Part shown: piece after piece, positions 11,601-22,499 of the stretch
How the letters are laid out: each line of letters opens with the position of its first letter
Numbering within the stretch: the stretch's first letter is position 1
From: Atrina japonica
Lineage: Eukaryota > Mollusca > Bivalvia > Pterioida > Pinnidae
Reading direction: 5' to 3'
NCBI GenBank assembly: GCA_030159075.1
Contig: BROG01000909.1
Coordinates: 1-64,000 of the forward strand
DNA: 64,000 nucleotides
The notes under the pieces: generated by a model
What the model was told of the DNA's origin: nothing
The model's input: the letters and a program-made list of their open reading frames with translations, nothing else
Database searches by the model: none
Position numbers and translations under genes: made by a program

Positions 11601-14600
11601 TATATAGCTTAATTATTGCGCACTAAGCTGACTTACAGAAAAGGGACACTGCACTGGGTTAGGTCACTGTATAGCTTATTTTTATGGACTGAACCATCTT
11701 ATAGGAAAATAATTAATTCACGTACCAATCAGTCCTCATGAATCCCAGCTAATTGGTAAAAAATATCAAATAAAATGGTTACTTTCAGTTGTCATGGATG
11801 AATATTAGCTGTTTCACTTCTTGGAAGTCACACTCAAACACATTTGTTTATTCCCCTCACACCTACTGAACTGAGGCAACATCCAATAATGAGAGGCAAT
11901 TATGTATGGTAGCTTATTTGGGCCATCGTAATATCGCTTTGTTTCATATTACAATACAAAACGACTATACTACGATATGAAATGACGATACAAAATGACG
12001 GTACTCTGTAGTTCATATTGGAAATGGACAACACAGAGCAATACACACAGCTTCTGGTTTATATTGGACATTTACAACACAGAACACTTCACACATTCTC
12101 CATCTTATATTGATCGTGGACAACACGGAACACTACACAGAGATTCTGACTTATATTTGATCTTTACAACATAGAACACTTCACAAATTATCTAGTTTAT
12201 ATTGGACATGGACAACACAGAACACTACATACATTATCTTGTTTATATTGGACATGGACAACACAGAACACTACATACATTCTCAAGTTTATATTGGACA
12301 TGGACAACACAGAACACTACATACATTCTCAAGTTTATATTGGACATGGACAACACAGAACACTACATACATTATCTAGTTTATATTGGACATGGACAAC
12401 ACAGAATGATACACACAGCTTCTGGCTTACATGTATATTGGACATTTACAACACAGAACACTACACACATTCTCTAGCTTACATTGGACATGGACAACAC
12501 AGAATGATACACACAGCTTCTGGCTTATATTGGACATTTACAACACAGAACACTACACACATTCTCTAGCTTTTGTTTGACATTTACAACACAGAACACT
12601 ACACACATTCTCTAGCTTATATTGGACATTTACAACACAGAACACTACACACGTTCTCTAGCTTATATTGGACATTAACAACACAGAATGATACACACAG
12701 CTACTGGCTTATATTGGACATTAACAACACAGAACACTACACACATTCTCTAGCTTACATTGGACATGGACAACACAGAATGATACACACAGCTTCTGGC
12801 TTATATTGGATATGGACAGCACAAAACTCTACACACATTCTCTAGCCTATATTGGACATTTACAACACAGGTTACTACACAATTTGTAAATTGCATCGAT
12901 CTTCACATCATCAAACTACACATGAGATTTAAAGTGCAGCTTCAATTTCTCATCTTTGTACTCTTTTGACATAGCATAATAAGTTATAGGGATCATCACA
13001 TCTCCCAATTGTTTACAATGTACACATCATATTTATGGTAGGTCTTACATGTTATATCATGTTTGTGTGATGTGATTAATAGTTATTTTATTGGAAATAA
13101 GGTTTAGCATGCTAGTGCTGGACAATTAGCTGGAAAAAATTACAGTTTTTATCCATAACTTTGTCTAAGCACAGTGTCATGCATACTCACAAAATGGTAA
13201 ACTCATATTCTTATATTTGTACAACTTGTTTTGGTCTTGTTTGATCAAAACCATAGAGGGTTACAGGTCAATTCTATTACTGAGCTGGATTAGTACTAGG
13301 CTATGTCATTCAGGAAGATTATAGGGGCACCAAGTGAAACAATAGATTAGAAAAAAAGATGAGTAGAAAAATAATTGATTTCCTCATACATTATGTGCAC
13401 ATTACATGTGTGTTTTAAATTCTCACAGGCATTCTATTTTTAACCATGCACTCTCCCTTCCCCCACCAGCAGACATAGATGCTGATGAATGCCGATGCTG
13501 ATTTCTTTCGATTTCATTTTTCATATATGTACTACTCCACAGGTTTTCACTTTCTGATTTAATATGGAGTCCATGATTAGACAGCTGACCTAAACAGTTA
13601 TCACAAAATTGTGTTGTATATAAGTGATATCATGTAATAGTCGACTACTGGTCCTAGCCAACTACTAGTCACAGCCGACTACTGGTTATAGCTAACTACA
13701 TTTGTACAGGTCCAATACCAGTACAGGGACTACATTTATAACATTTATTTTTTGGAATCTTTTTATCTGTGCTTTAATTCTTTAAAACATATATGAGTAC
13801 ATTTTGTAGAATTATATTGTATATTTTTCATATTTTCATCCAGCTAAAGATCCAGAATTTACAAGTAAAGCAGACATGTTTGTATGTGTGGTTTTGTCTC
13901 ATGGCGGTGAAGGCTATTTCTATCTACCAAATCTTGGCAAAGATGATGAACCACCAAAAGTGTTGTTGACAGAGGTCCTTGACATCTTTAAGGGAAGTAA
14001 CTGCCCAGGATTGATTCTGAAGCCAAAGATACTCATTGCTCAGGTGAGTAGTTTTTATTGTGAATCTGAGATGTACTTTTGTTAAAATGGTTGCAGTAAT
14101 AGTATCACAAAAGAATATTATTATAGATATTTTAGTAGAGTCTATTATTTTTGTATTATATACTTGTATTATAGCCCACCATCAACAGATGATGGGCTGT
14201 TCAAATTGCCTTGCGTCCGTGGTCTGTCCATCGTCCGTTCATCCTGAGTGACTGCTCAATTTCAGCGCCCTGTATACTGTGTGTGAGAGGACATCGCAAA
14301 GGGAGGTAACTCAAACATTGAATGTTACAATTTCCAGTTCTTGTTTCCACTGAAGTTGGGTGTTTACACAACAATTATCACAACTTTTGAAGTTAATCAC
14401 AATTAGGTTGGCTGTATAAACCTAGACATTTTGTGTAACTGGTCTGTCCATAATGGATTTCAAACAGAAACTATGTCGTCAACAATTTGTCATTTTCATT
14501 AATTTTTGCATATTTCCTCAATTATCTCCCCTTGCATTCATTTAATTTGTTTTACTTGTAATAACTTGAAGAAAATGTTTTTGTGCAAGAATTTTGCAGA

Positions 14601-17376
14601 AAATTTTCTAGAACTTTTTATGAATTTTTTAAGACTGCAAAAAAGAGGGAGGTGCTTTTTTCACACTATCAGCTTTTGTTTCAAAAGTAATGGTTGAATT
14701 TGGACAAAACTGTACAGGAAACAAGTACTCAAGATACGTTTTACTACCATATTTGTAGTTTTCAGTCAGATTGGATCCAGGGTAGGGCAGAATAAGTCCC
14801 AAAAGCTATCCTCCTGAAAAAATATTCTTCTCCAGAACCACTACATAAATAGAAAAAAACATTGTTTCTGAGTGATCTACATGACTGTATGATTCAGGTT
14901 ACTATTTTTGATAGAAATCACAGTATGAATTTTTTATGTGTTCTTGAGGTCTTTTCAGACATTTTCATTTTCATTAATTTTTGCATGATTATAAGTTTTC
15001 TCCCCTTGCATTCACAATGACACATTAAAGTGTTTTACTTGTGTGTAGTTGAAGAAATGTATTTGTTCAAGAATTTCGCTGAAATTTGATTTCTAGAATT
15101 TTTTATAAATTTTTGGTGTGTGTGTGTGTGTGAGACTCTTTTCATCGAACTATTTTTTTTTTCAAACTGGGCTGACACATAGCAGATTCCATCAAGAATA
15201 TATTACTCATAGTATTATCTCTTAATATTTCTAATATTATTTGCAGACATGTGATCTTTATCTACGTACAGTAGATAGATCACTTTTTCAAGGTGATGAT
15301 GAAGCTGTTATAGACACTGTTCAAGTGCCAATAGAAATTGACTTATTCTATTATCAGTCCACAATATCAGGTCAGTATTATTTCAACATAGTACATATAC
15401 ATGATTCATATTGTAATTATAACTACTACGAAAACACATTCCCTTTATCAGCCAACCCTCTATCACACCCATTTAACACTATATCACACCCCAGTTTGGA
15501 ACGCTTTTATGGTTGGTATATGATAGTCGCGACTACTCTGTTTCACTAAGTAAAATGTTGAGTTACCTGTTCACTGGCCATTGTTGATAAGTCTGTACCA
15601 ATTATGAAGAGGATTCATTCTTCACGTATTTTATTTTAATTTGACTGTGGACTCACGGAGGGTGTGACCAGTCGACAGAGGATGCTTTATCCTCCATGGC
15701 ACCTGATTCCACCTCTTTATTTCAAGTGGTCCAAGTTTGTCCTTTTTTTACCAGATTTGTACCAATATCCTGGACGTTCACTTGGTATCAGAGACTTTTT
15801 ATATATATATTTTTTTTTTTTGGTTTTCATTTTGAATACCTCTGTTGTTCTACGTTTCAGGCAAAAATCAAAATTTTGCATATACATCTAGATGTTCAAA
15901 CTGGACCATCTTATAGCAATCATGTTTAGTCCATGAAATTTGTTTTCATTGTACTGAATTTGTGCTTACATGTATAAAGAAACTTGTCACAAATGGAACA
16001 TCAGTTGACTGTGGTTAAATGATGAGATAGGCAGAATAAATTTTCAAAGGACTACGTTTGTGTTGTTGTATTCCAATATGTTATATAATATTAACTTTGT
16101 TTGTTCTTGACCAAATTTTTCTGATAGGTCAAATTATAGGAATAATGACAGTCATTAGGGTTGTCTGATATATATCAATCATTTAGATCGTTTTTCTCTT
16201 AACAAATACAATATGATGGAGACAAACTGACTCGTCAGTATTTTGCACATTTGTCACAATGCTATTTCTTCCTGTATGGTGTTTGTCAGTGCATGAATGC
16301 TTTGCATTGAAATATTATTCTGGGCCCAAAGTCACCAAATTTACTTAGTTCTCAAGCTCAACTTACTTCTCAACAATTTCATGGTAAAATACGCAAAATC
16401 TATCCTGTAACTGACCATGTTTGTATATTGACGGCATACAATTGTAAATTATAATATGATTATTGCTAATTTGAAGAGAACTTCTTGAATGATGAAAAAT
16501 AGTAATGTGTTTTTCTAATCACTTAAACCATATGTTTTACAAACTATTATAGAGTCAAAATAATAAGATAAAAGTTGAGCTTGAGTATGGAGTAAATTTG
16601 TTGACTTTGCCTCCCCCCTCCCCATTTGAATATCAAAGATTAAAAATGCCTGTTCATGTGTGAAGATGGAATATGCTTGACGTTTTAGCCATCCTCACTT
16701 CCCCCATCTTTGTTTAAAATTCCTTCCATCAGCATTATAAATTTCATTTTCGGTATTTTCCATTGTTTCACTGCACTAAGAATTGATGTGTTAATGATAA
16801 CAAATCTCTTGTTTTTTCTTGTTTATGAATTATATTTTATCTGGGCCCCATGTTTATTTTAGTTTATAGAAACAAACATATTACATTTCTAGTGTAAGAG
16901 GAATTGAATAACCCATGATCCTATGCTGACTTACATGTTTGCCTGTTGTTAAAAATTGGGTGCCACAAAATACTATGTATCCTTGAGCCTTGCTAATATA
17001 GCAGTGTATCAAATAAATTACGTAACAATAAAATTGATACATCAATTATTTTATTGCGACAGGAAAGTACATGAGTTACGTAAAAAAACACAATGAAGAT
17101 TCCTACAGGAACTTTCCAGAAGTGGACCAAGATGGTGATCATCCAAGTACGCCATTGGTATACAATTTACAGACATCTGTTCAGGAGATGATCAGAAATG
17201 ATGGGAAAGTTAACCTAAATAAACTAGTCATTGAGGTAAATCAGAAAATTGAGAGATTCATCAAATCAGAAAATTGGAGGATCATAGGAGGAAATAAGTC
17301 ATGGTCAGATGAAAAACTAAATGTACCTCTTTGCATAAATCAGTTGTCAAAAGAACTTGATATCACAGGTTTTTAA
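8308..17376 (+). CDS. caspase-like cysteine protease gene, 4 exons, 314 aa
   Basis: Joining 8308-8614, 13844-14043, 15247-15370 and 17063-17376 gives 945 nt in one frame (phases 1, 0, 1) ending in TAA. All introns are GT-AG. The protein is a C14 caspase domain with almost no prodomain. A p20-type start follows YILNP (residues 17-21), then the helix with R52 and D58 (RKYTNRDV), the catalytic His loop SHGGEG (H122), and KPKILIAQ leading to Cys171. A short linker with acidic residues (GDDEA, 185-189) precedes a p10-like part (YYQSTISG, 204-211). Two departures from the family stand out. The QACRG pentapeptide reads QTCDL, and the p10 S1/GSWF region (usually RxxxGSWF) is absent, with V217 where the S1 arginine is expected. 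The His-Cys dyad remains, so it may be a protease of altered specificity or a regulatory pseudoprotease. The ATG follows an in-frame TAA at 8284-8286, which supports this start; a longer form through an alternative acceptor at 8297 is possible. Confidence 0.9.
8615..9999 (+). other. caspase-like intron 1, 5' part
   Basis: Intronic sequence with no additional exon that keeps phase. Around 8800-8960 and 9530-9720 there are repeated AGCAGTT and CTTAGAACTGCT words in opposite orientations, possibly the ends of an old element. I could not define boundaries. Confidence 0.4.
10000..10345 (+). repeat. degenerate AATTATGAGAAACTTT repeat in intron 1
   Basis: Loose tandem words such as AATTATGAGAAACTTTGA and AATTACGAGAA recur at 15-60-bp spacing. 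It is an old minisatellite, non-coding. Confidence 0.6.
10622..10885 (+). repeat. dispersed repeat A plus TGACGATATTATGATATGAA array
   Basis: A lead sequence (GGTGGCTAATTTGGAACATCG, positions 10624-10644) precedes about twelve imperfect 18-24-bp units of the type ATGACGATATTACGATATGA. The same lead plus array start recurs at 11906-12005, so the array moved or was duplicated together with its lead. Confidence 0.75.
11380..11700 (+). repeat. about 100-bp degenerate tandem units in intron 1
   Basis: Recurring words include ACTGAGC, GACTTACAGA, CCTGAGGTAGG and GGTCAC followed by TATAGCTTAATTATT, at roughly 100-bp spacing in three to four units. There is a short perfect 31-bp internal duplication at about 11546-11600. 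Confidence 0.6.
11906..12010 (+). repeat. second copy of dispersed repeat A
   Basis: Starts GGTAGCTTATTTGGGCCATCG and continues into ACTACGATATGAAATGACG. It matches the lead and first units of the block at 10622. The array is shorter here. Confidence 0.7.
12015..12875 (+). repeat. 46-bp minisatellite in intron 1
   Basis: About 18 copies of a 46-bp unit (TATTGGACATGGACAACACA followed by GAACACTACA and a TTCTCTAGCTTA-type end). Two main variants alternate after 12390: one ending in ACACTACACACATTCTC and one in ATGATACACACAGCTTC. Because 46 is not a multiple of three, successive units shift frame, so the open frames here repeat three peptide phases and are not genes. Confidence 0.95.
12876..13638 (+). 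other. caspase-like intron 1, 3' part
   Basis: No gene or clear repeat is seen in this stretch of intron. Confidence 0.4.
13639..13700 (+). repeat. CGACTACTGGT short tandem units
   Basis: Four imperfect 15-17-bp units of the type CGACTACTGGTCCTAGC lie just upstream of caspase-like exon 2. Confidence 0.7.
13844..14043 (+). CDS. caspase-like exon 2 (His loop)
   Basis: The acceptor is CATCCAG ending at 13843 and the donor is GTGAGT at 14044. It encodes residues 103-169 including ADMFVCVVLSHGGEG (catalytic H122) and CPGLILKPKILIAQ, the beta strand leading to the catalytic cysteine. Phase 1 in, phase 0 out. As in many caspase genes, an intron falls immediately before the Cys residue pair. Confidence 0.92.
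14044..15246 (+). other. caspase-like intron 2 with dispersed repeat
   Basis: A short hairpin at 14174-14197 (GCCCACCATC, 4-base loop, GATGATGGGC) opens a stretch with TTGCGTCCGTGGTCTGTCC, which looks like a dispersed mollusc repeat. Two similar blocks sharing TTTCATTAATTTTTGCAT and CTCCCCTTGCATTCA occur at about 14490-14590 and 14965-15065. A (GT)n run is at 15116-15131. No exon is seen. Confidence 0.5.
15247..15370 (+). CDS. caspase-like exon 3 (catalytic Cys)
   Basis: The acceptor is ATTATTTGCAG ending at 15246 and the donor is GTCAGT at 15371. It encodes residues 170-210. It starts T-C-D-L, so together with Q169 the active-site pentapeptide is QTCDL with Cys171 kept and the usual Arg-Gly lost. 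It continues through GDDEAVIDT, a possible Asp-rich interdomain linker, and VPIEIDLFYYQSTIS, which aligns with the first p10 strand of executioner caspases. Confidence 0.9.
15525..15800 (+). mobile_element. Penelope-like 3' tail fragment in intron 3
   Basis: Begins in the degraded end of a retroelement ORF (ACTCTGTTTCACTAAGTAAA) and runs through the conserved non-coding tail: GTGTGACCAGTCGACAGAGG, CTCCATGGCACCTGATTCC, then a CCAAGTTTGTCC segment. It matches the 3' ends of the copies at 44.5-46.2 kb and 37.8-39.7 kb. It is 5' truncated and non-functional. Confidence 0.8.
15801..17062 (+). other. caspase-like intron 3, 3' part
   Basis: AT-rich intronic sequence with no further exon or clear repeat. 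Confidence 0.4.
17063..17376 (+). CDS. caspase-like exon 4 (p10-like C terminus)
   Basis: The acceptor is TTATTGCGACAG ending at 17062, phase 1. It encodes residues 211-314 with stop TAA at 17374-17376. It starts with GKYMSYV, the position of the family's GYxSWR, so the substrate-binding Arg is replaced. An insertion-like segment (DSYRNFPEVDQDGDHP) replaces the family's GSWF. The helical part LNKLVIEVNQKIERF and the end INQLSKELDITGF align well with the caspase C terminus. Confidence 0.9.
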
Positions 17377-18265
17377 AGATAGCGCTTAGCAAAGAAAACA
17401 AAACTGGGGGAATTATCAGGTATAACCTGGTTCAGCCAATCAAACAGGAAACCTGCTGCAGCTGAAAAAAGTGACACTGATAAAAATTAGACCAGAATTC
17501 CCCTTTGATTTCAGTATATTCAAGCTTGACTGTAATTATCATATGTATGTATCAAGAAATGATATTGTGGAAAGTGTATTGTTATAGGAAATTAAGGGTT
17601 TTTTTTTTATCATAAATCATTTTTGATCTGCTAAACAGATTATTTAAGAGGTGCTTTATTTTTCAGTATTTTTCATAGATGACAATTATACCTATTTAGT
17701 GATATATTTTTTATGTTTCATATTTTATACATGGAACTCTATCCAACGAAAAAAATGTTTAGATATACATTGTATTACAATGCATCAAAGTTGGTCAGCA
17801 GAACTTTGTGTGACATCATATATAAATACTAGCAGTGAAATGTGAATCCCTTCGAGTTTTTAAACTCATCGACCAATGAAATAACGCGAAGCAAACAGAA
17901 TGCATTCGAATTATATAACCAGATATTTTCACTCCTATTTTATTTTCGCCATTTTTGCCCGTAAATTAGACAGTGAATTTAAAATCAAAGTGACATTTTC
18001 ACGCTATTCAAACCGGGACATACATGCCATCTATGATGGAATTTAAGACAGAGTAATATATTGTCTGTCATAAAAGGGTGAAAATAACCAGGGGGCAAAA
18101 ATGTTCGTGTACACCGTATACCAACATCTGAATGTAGAACAACTGAGTAGTTCTGTACATTTGATTTGTTCATGACTGTGTATAAAAATACATGTACTGA
18201 CATTGTAATATTATAATTTTTTTTTTATATTAACAATTTTCACGAAGTTTTAGAGACATACATGA
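17377..18265 (+). other. 3' flank of the caspase-like gene
   Basis: Probably contains the 3' UTR. I found no clear canonical AATAAA close to the stop codon, so the transcript end is not placed. No other gene is seen. Confidence 0.4.
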
Positions 18266-18270
18266 GTAAT

Positions 18271-18446
18271 TAGGGCTTTCCACTTTTCAGTGGTAAGACC
18301 TCTTATTTTTCTGTTTATTCTTACTTTTATTAGGGCTTTCCACTTTCCAGTGAAAAGACCTCTTCATTCTGTTCTGTTTGTTCTTAATCTTCTTCTTATT
18401 ATTATAATTATTATCATCATTATTATTATTATTATTATTATTATTC
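18271..18446. repeat. duplicated GGGCTTTCCACTT block plus (ATT)n
   Basis: The block GGGCTTTCCACTTTTCAGTG...AAGACCTCTT is present twice about 63 bp apart (18271 and 18334) and leads into an (ATT)n run at about 18410-18446. It looks like a decayed dispersed repeat with a microsatellite tail. Confidence 0.7.
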
Positions 18447-18589
18447 CAAGGATTTTTGTACAAAGGTTCCTAAAAAAAATGGAAGACTTACAGACTTCAA
18501 ACTTACAACGATGATAGCTCACCAACTAAAGATGTGCATGGAACTTAGTCAAGACCAAAATGTGAAATTCTATGTTCCACCATAACAAG

Positions 18590-19280
18590 CGACAGACCTA
18601 ACACAGGAACATGAAACTTCTGTTAGTTTGTCTCCTAGACTTTTTCTAGGAATATGTACTTTTTCAAGGTCATAGGGTCAAAGGTCAAGGTCACAGAAAC
18701 TAACGCGTGAAATTTTATGTTCCACGATAACTGGGGACAGACTTAACAAAGGAACATGAAACTTTTGTCATTTAGTCTCCTGGACTTTTTCTAGGTCATA
18801 GGGTCAAAGATCAAGGTGACAGTGGTCAAAACATGAAATCTTAATTAATGTGATAACTGGTGAGAGATTTAACACAGGAACATGAAACTTATGTCAGTTT
18901 ATCTCCTTGTCTTTCTCTAAAACTATACTTTTTCAAAGTTATTGGGTCTAAGGTCAAGGTCACACAGGTCAAAAAATGAAATATTTTCTAATGCAGTAAT
19001 TAGTGACAGACTCAACACAGGAACATGAAACTTATGTCAGTTGGTCTCAATGACTTGCTTTAGAACTGTGTACTTTTCAAAAGGTCATTGGGTCAAAGGT
19101 GAAGGTCAGACAGGTCAAAACAGGAAATTGTATGTAATGCAATAACTGGTGACAGACTCAACACAGGAATATGAAACCTATGTCACATATTCTCCTTGGC
19201 TTTCTCTAGAACTGTACAATCTTTGAAGGTCATTGGGTCTAAAGGTCAAGGCCACAGAAGTCAAAACACAAAATCTGATG
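18590..19280. repeat. tandem repeat of 126-146 bp rich in AGGTCA words
   Basis: Five imperfect units, marked by GAACATGAAACTT at 18607, 18752, 18878, 19021 and (variant) 19167. Each unit also carries GTCATAGGGTCAAAGGTCAAG or a close variant, clusters of AGGTCA/GGGTCA half-site-like words. No coding potential is seen. Confidence 0.85.
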
Positions 19281-19915
19281 TAATGTGATAATCAACACAC
19301 GATTCCTCAGATCCATGAGAAAATAACTTATTTTTTAGTACTTTATCGGATCGATGGTGTGTGTCAATGGCTTTGAGTAGCCACTTAGCACATTAGATCA
19401 ACTCTGACATAACGTCCCAGAGACGGAAACGCTATGCATGTGTAAGAGATATTGTTACTTAAATGTCATAACATTTATTGAGTTTCTTTAGTTTTCAATA
19501 TCCCGTTTATGAATATATTATGTAAAGGGTGCACATTTATAATGAAATCATGTGATTGATTCTGATGGTGACCTATTGCGATTGCTTTTTGTCCGGCGTG
19601 TGTTGTGTGCCATGCATAAACTTTTCACATTTTTGACTTCTTCTCATGAACCAGTAGGGCCCATTTTAACCAAACTTGGCATATAAGATCCCTATAGAAG
19701 TCGCATAAAGTTTGCAAATAAAAAAGGGAATTGAACCAATAGGGGTGCCCTAAAAGGAGCCAAAAAGGACCAAAAACTTGGTACATCTTTAAATATTTTC
19801 ATCTCATGAACCAATGATCAGATGAGTTTAAAAATTCTATTTGCATGATTGTTAAGTCAATATATCTACAAAGTTTGCGAACAAAAATGAAATATGTCCA
19901 TAAACAAGTAACGAC
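19281..19915. other. no gene; dispersed-repeat-like sequence
   Basis: From about 19590 the sequence (TTTTGACTTCTTCTCATGAAC followed by AACCAAACTTGG) resembles a dispersed repeat that recurs in part at 21355-21380. No gene is seen. Confidence 0.4.
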
Positions 19916-20442
19916 GGGGGGGCTTCAGTAGCACAGGGTACATTTGTGTAACAAAATTGTTTAATAAATCAAACTTCTTAAATAAAAAGATATATTGAGA
20001 AAGTTGTTAGGAAATATCTAAGGATCAATTGGACAAAATTTCCAGGTTCAAAGGTCAAGGTTCACAGGCACCTATTGTAAATGGAAAATATAATTTTTGT
20101 TTTGGTAAAATTCTTTGACTAATTATCCAGAACCATTTGACCAGTTTGAACCAAACTTGACAGAAAGTATTATCATGTAGAGTTGGGGGGCTTCAGTAGC
20201 ACAGGGTACATTTGTGTAACAAATTGTTTAATAATCAACTTCTTATATAAAAAGATATATGAGAAAGTTGTTAGGAAATATCTAAGGATCAATTGGACAA
20301 AATTTCCAGGTCAAAGGTCAAGGTCACAGGCACCTATGTAAATGGAAAATATAATTTGTTTTGGTAAAATCTTTGACTAATTTATCCAAACCATTTGACA
20401 ATTTGAACCAAACTTGACAGAAAGTATTATCATGTAGAGTTG
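19916..20442. repeat. 269/258-bp direct duplication
   Basis: Copy 1 is 19916-20184 and copy 2 is 20185-20442. Both start GGGGGGCTTCAGTAGCACAG and end GTATTATCATGTAGAGTT. Most differences are single extra bases in copy 1, many of them a doubled neighbour (GGTTCAAAGG against GGTCAAAGG; CTATTG against CTATG; AATTTTTG against AATTTG). The pattern is more like a sequencing or assembly artefact than evolutionary divergence. Confidence 0.9.
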
Positions 20443-20639
20443 CATAAAGTTTGCGGATATTAAGGGGATAGGGTCAAACATGACTGTCACTGGCTATAAA
20501 ATAGAACTTAATGATCAGCAGATATTTTTGATTTAATACATAGTATCTCCCAAAATTAGCTAGAGAAAAAAACCATTACCTTTAAAATGAGCTGCTTGCA
20601 AAAATCTAAAAAATTTTTTTCATTTTGATGGAAATTGTT

Positions 20640-21345
20640 TTATCTCCCTTTATGTGGGAATTTTTCATTTTTTTGAATGTTTTTTGCCATTATCTTGAAA
20701 AGTATTATAGGTATAGTAAAAGTGAAAGAAGCAAAAATGTTTAGCATGTAAAGATCTGCAAATAGGTCAGTAGGGCTGAAATTGTCAGGTTGCCCTTTAT
20801 GGGAGTTATCTCCCCTTAAAGTGGATTTTTCATGTTTTTGGATGTTTTTGACATTATCTTGAAAAGTATAATAGGTAGAGTACAAGTGAAAGAAATAAAA
20901 ATGTTCTGCATGCAAAGATCTACAAAAAAGTCAATAGGGTAAAAAAAAAAATTGTCAGGTCTCAGGTCTTCCCCTTTTACGTGGATTTTTCATGTCTTTT
21001 TTATGTTTATTGACTTTATCTTGTAAAAGTATAATAGGTAAGAATAACAGTGAAAGAAACCAAAATCTTTCAGCATACAAGATCTACAAAAATGGAAATA
21101 GGGCCAGAATTGTCAGGTCCCCCTTTATGGGAGTTTATTTCCCTTTTTAATGGATTGTTCATGTTACTGACAATTTTTTTCCTGTTATCTTGTGAAAAGT
21201 ATAAATGGATAGAGAGAAAGTGAAAGAAACAAAAATGTTCAGCTTGCAAAGATTACAAAAAAAGTCATAGGGCCGAAATTGTCAGATTGCCCTTTATGGG
21301 AGTTATTTCCCCTTTTTAGTGGATTTTTCATGTTTTTTACAAAAA
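20640..21345. repeat. about 165-bp tandem repeat
   Basis: Four to five units marked by TTTATGGGAGTTATCTCCCC and by GAAAAGTATAATAGGTAGAG followed by GTGAAAGAAA. The unit appears at about 20640, 20800, 20960, 21125 and 21295. Non-coding. Confidence 0.88.
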
Positions 21346-21564
21346 GTTAATTTTTTTTTTGACTTCTTCTCAAGACCAGTGGACTAAGTTTAGTATACTT
21401 GACTCGAACTTTCCCCATTCGGCCTCTTGTTTATTATTTTAGGTCGTTTGGGTATACAAATGAAGTATGAAGTAACCATGAAGTAGGTCACACTCTTTCC
21501 CAGCGCAGATTCAGATCTTTTTCCTTTTTTTTTCTCTCCGATGGAACTAGTACCACGTTGATTT
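21346..21564. other. no gene recognised
   Basis: Includes another partial copy of the CTTCTTCTCAAGACCAGTGG dispersed repeat; otherwise nothing. Confidence 0.35.
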
Positions 21565-21715
21565 TGTTAAAAGTTTACGGTTTATTTATGTGGAAGGCTG
21601 GTGGTCCCTTTATGGGTAAGACTGTAAACGGGTCCTTTCTTCCACAACTTACTTAACTGGCCGTATCGTATAAACTGTGAAACATTTTTTTTAGTGTGGA
21701 CATAAAATAACATTC
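21565..21715 (+). mobile_element. SINE family 2, decayed copy
   Basis: Shows AAAGTTTACGGTTTATTTATG, GTGGAAGGCTGGTGG, then ACTGGCCGTATCGTATAAACTG and GTGTGGACATAAAA at the 3' end. This order matches the better-preserved copies at 32890-33105 and 56590-56785. The tRNA-like head is not recognisable here. Confidence 0.6.
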
Positions 21716-22499
21716 AAAGTAAAAGACCTGATTAAACCAATTCCACGAATATTTCTGCTTCATCTGAATAAGGGGCATACCGCAATTGGCGTCCGATGGT
21801 AAACCAACAGTTGCTAAAATATTTTGTTATTCCGAACACAAACTAATTAACCAATTGTTAATTATGAATTCATTATCCGTTTTTAATGTTTACACCACTG
21901 AACTAAGTTTGTGTTTTTAAAATACAACTGATGTAAAATATAATTGTTAAACTAATTATTGATACCTTCATCAAGTTTTCCCATGAACAACTTTAAGCGA
22001 AAAAAGTTGCCAATGATTTAAATGCTATCAGTGAAAACTACAAGTCTGAAAGGCATCATAAGCATGGAAACTGATTTTCGTCGTCAGAAGGATGCTTTAA
22101 TACGAAAAACATGGTAGAGTAAAGACATACATAGAATAAAAACATATACATTTCAAATCATGAGATAGTTTTTGTTCTGCTATAAGGGCAACAACTACAA
22201 AACTCGCTCCATACATGTATAATAAATGTGTACACAATATAAAACATGTTTGTAATGTTTAAACCTCATGATTTAAATAATATTTCGCGACTCCCATCAG
22301 ATTAAATGGAGTGAGAAAATATTGTATGGCCATTCTTATGAACATAATTACTGCTTGAGAGGCGAAGTAAATTAGATGTAGATTTTAGAAAATGCCAAAC
22401 AGCTTTACGAAAATTTAAAGACAAACCATTTTTCTAAAATTCATATTGTCAAAATGAAAATACTTTTTCTACCTTCTATTCAACAAAGAAAATGAAAGG
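21716..22499. other. no gene recognised
   Basis: AT-rich sequence with no supported exon or repeat. Confidence 0.4.

Noticed and set aside
12202..12845. Three 90-residue plus-strand ORFs with repeated peptide words
   Set aside because: They are the 46-bp minisatellite read in its cycling frames, inside an intron.
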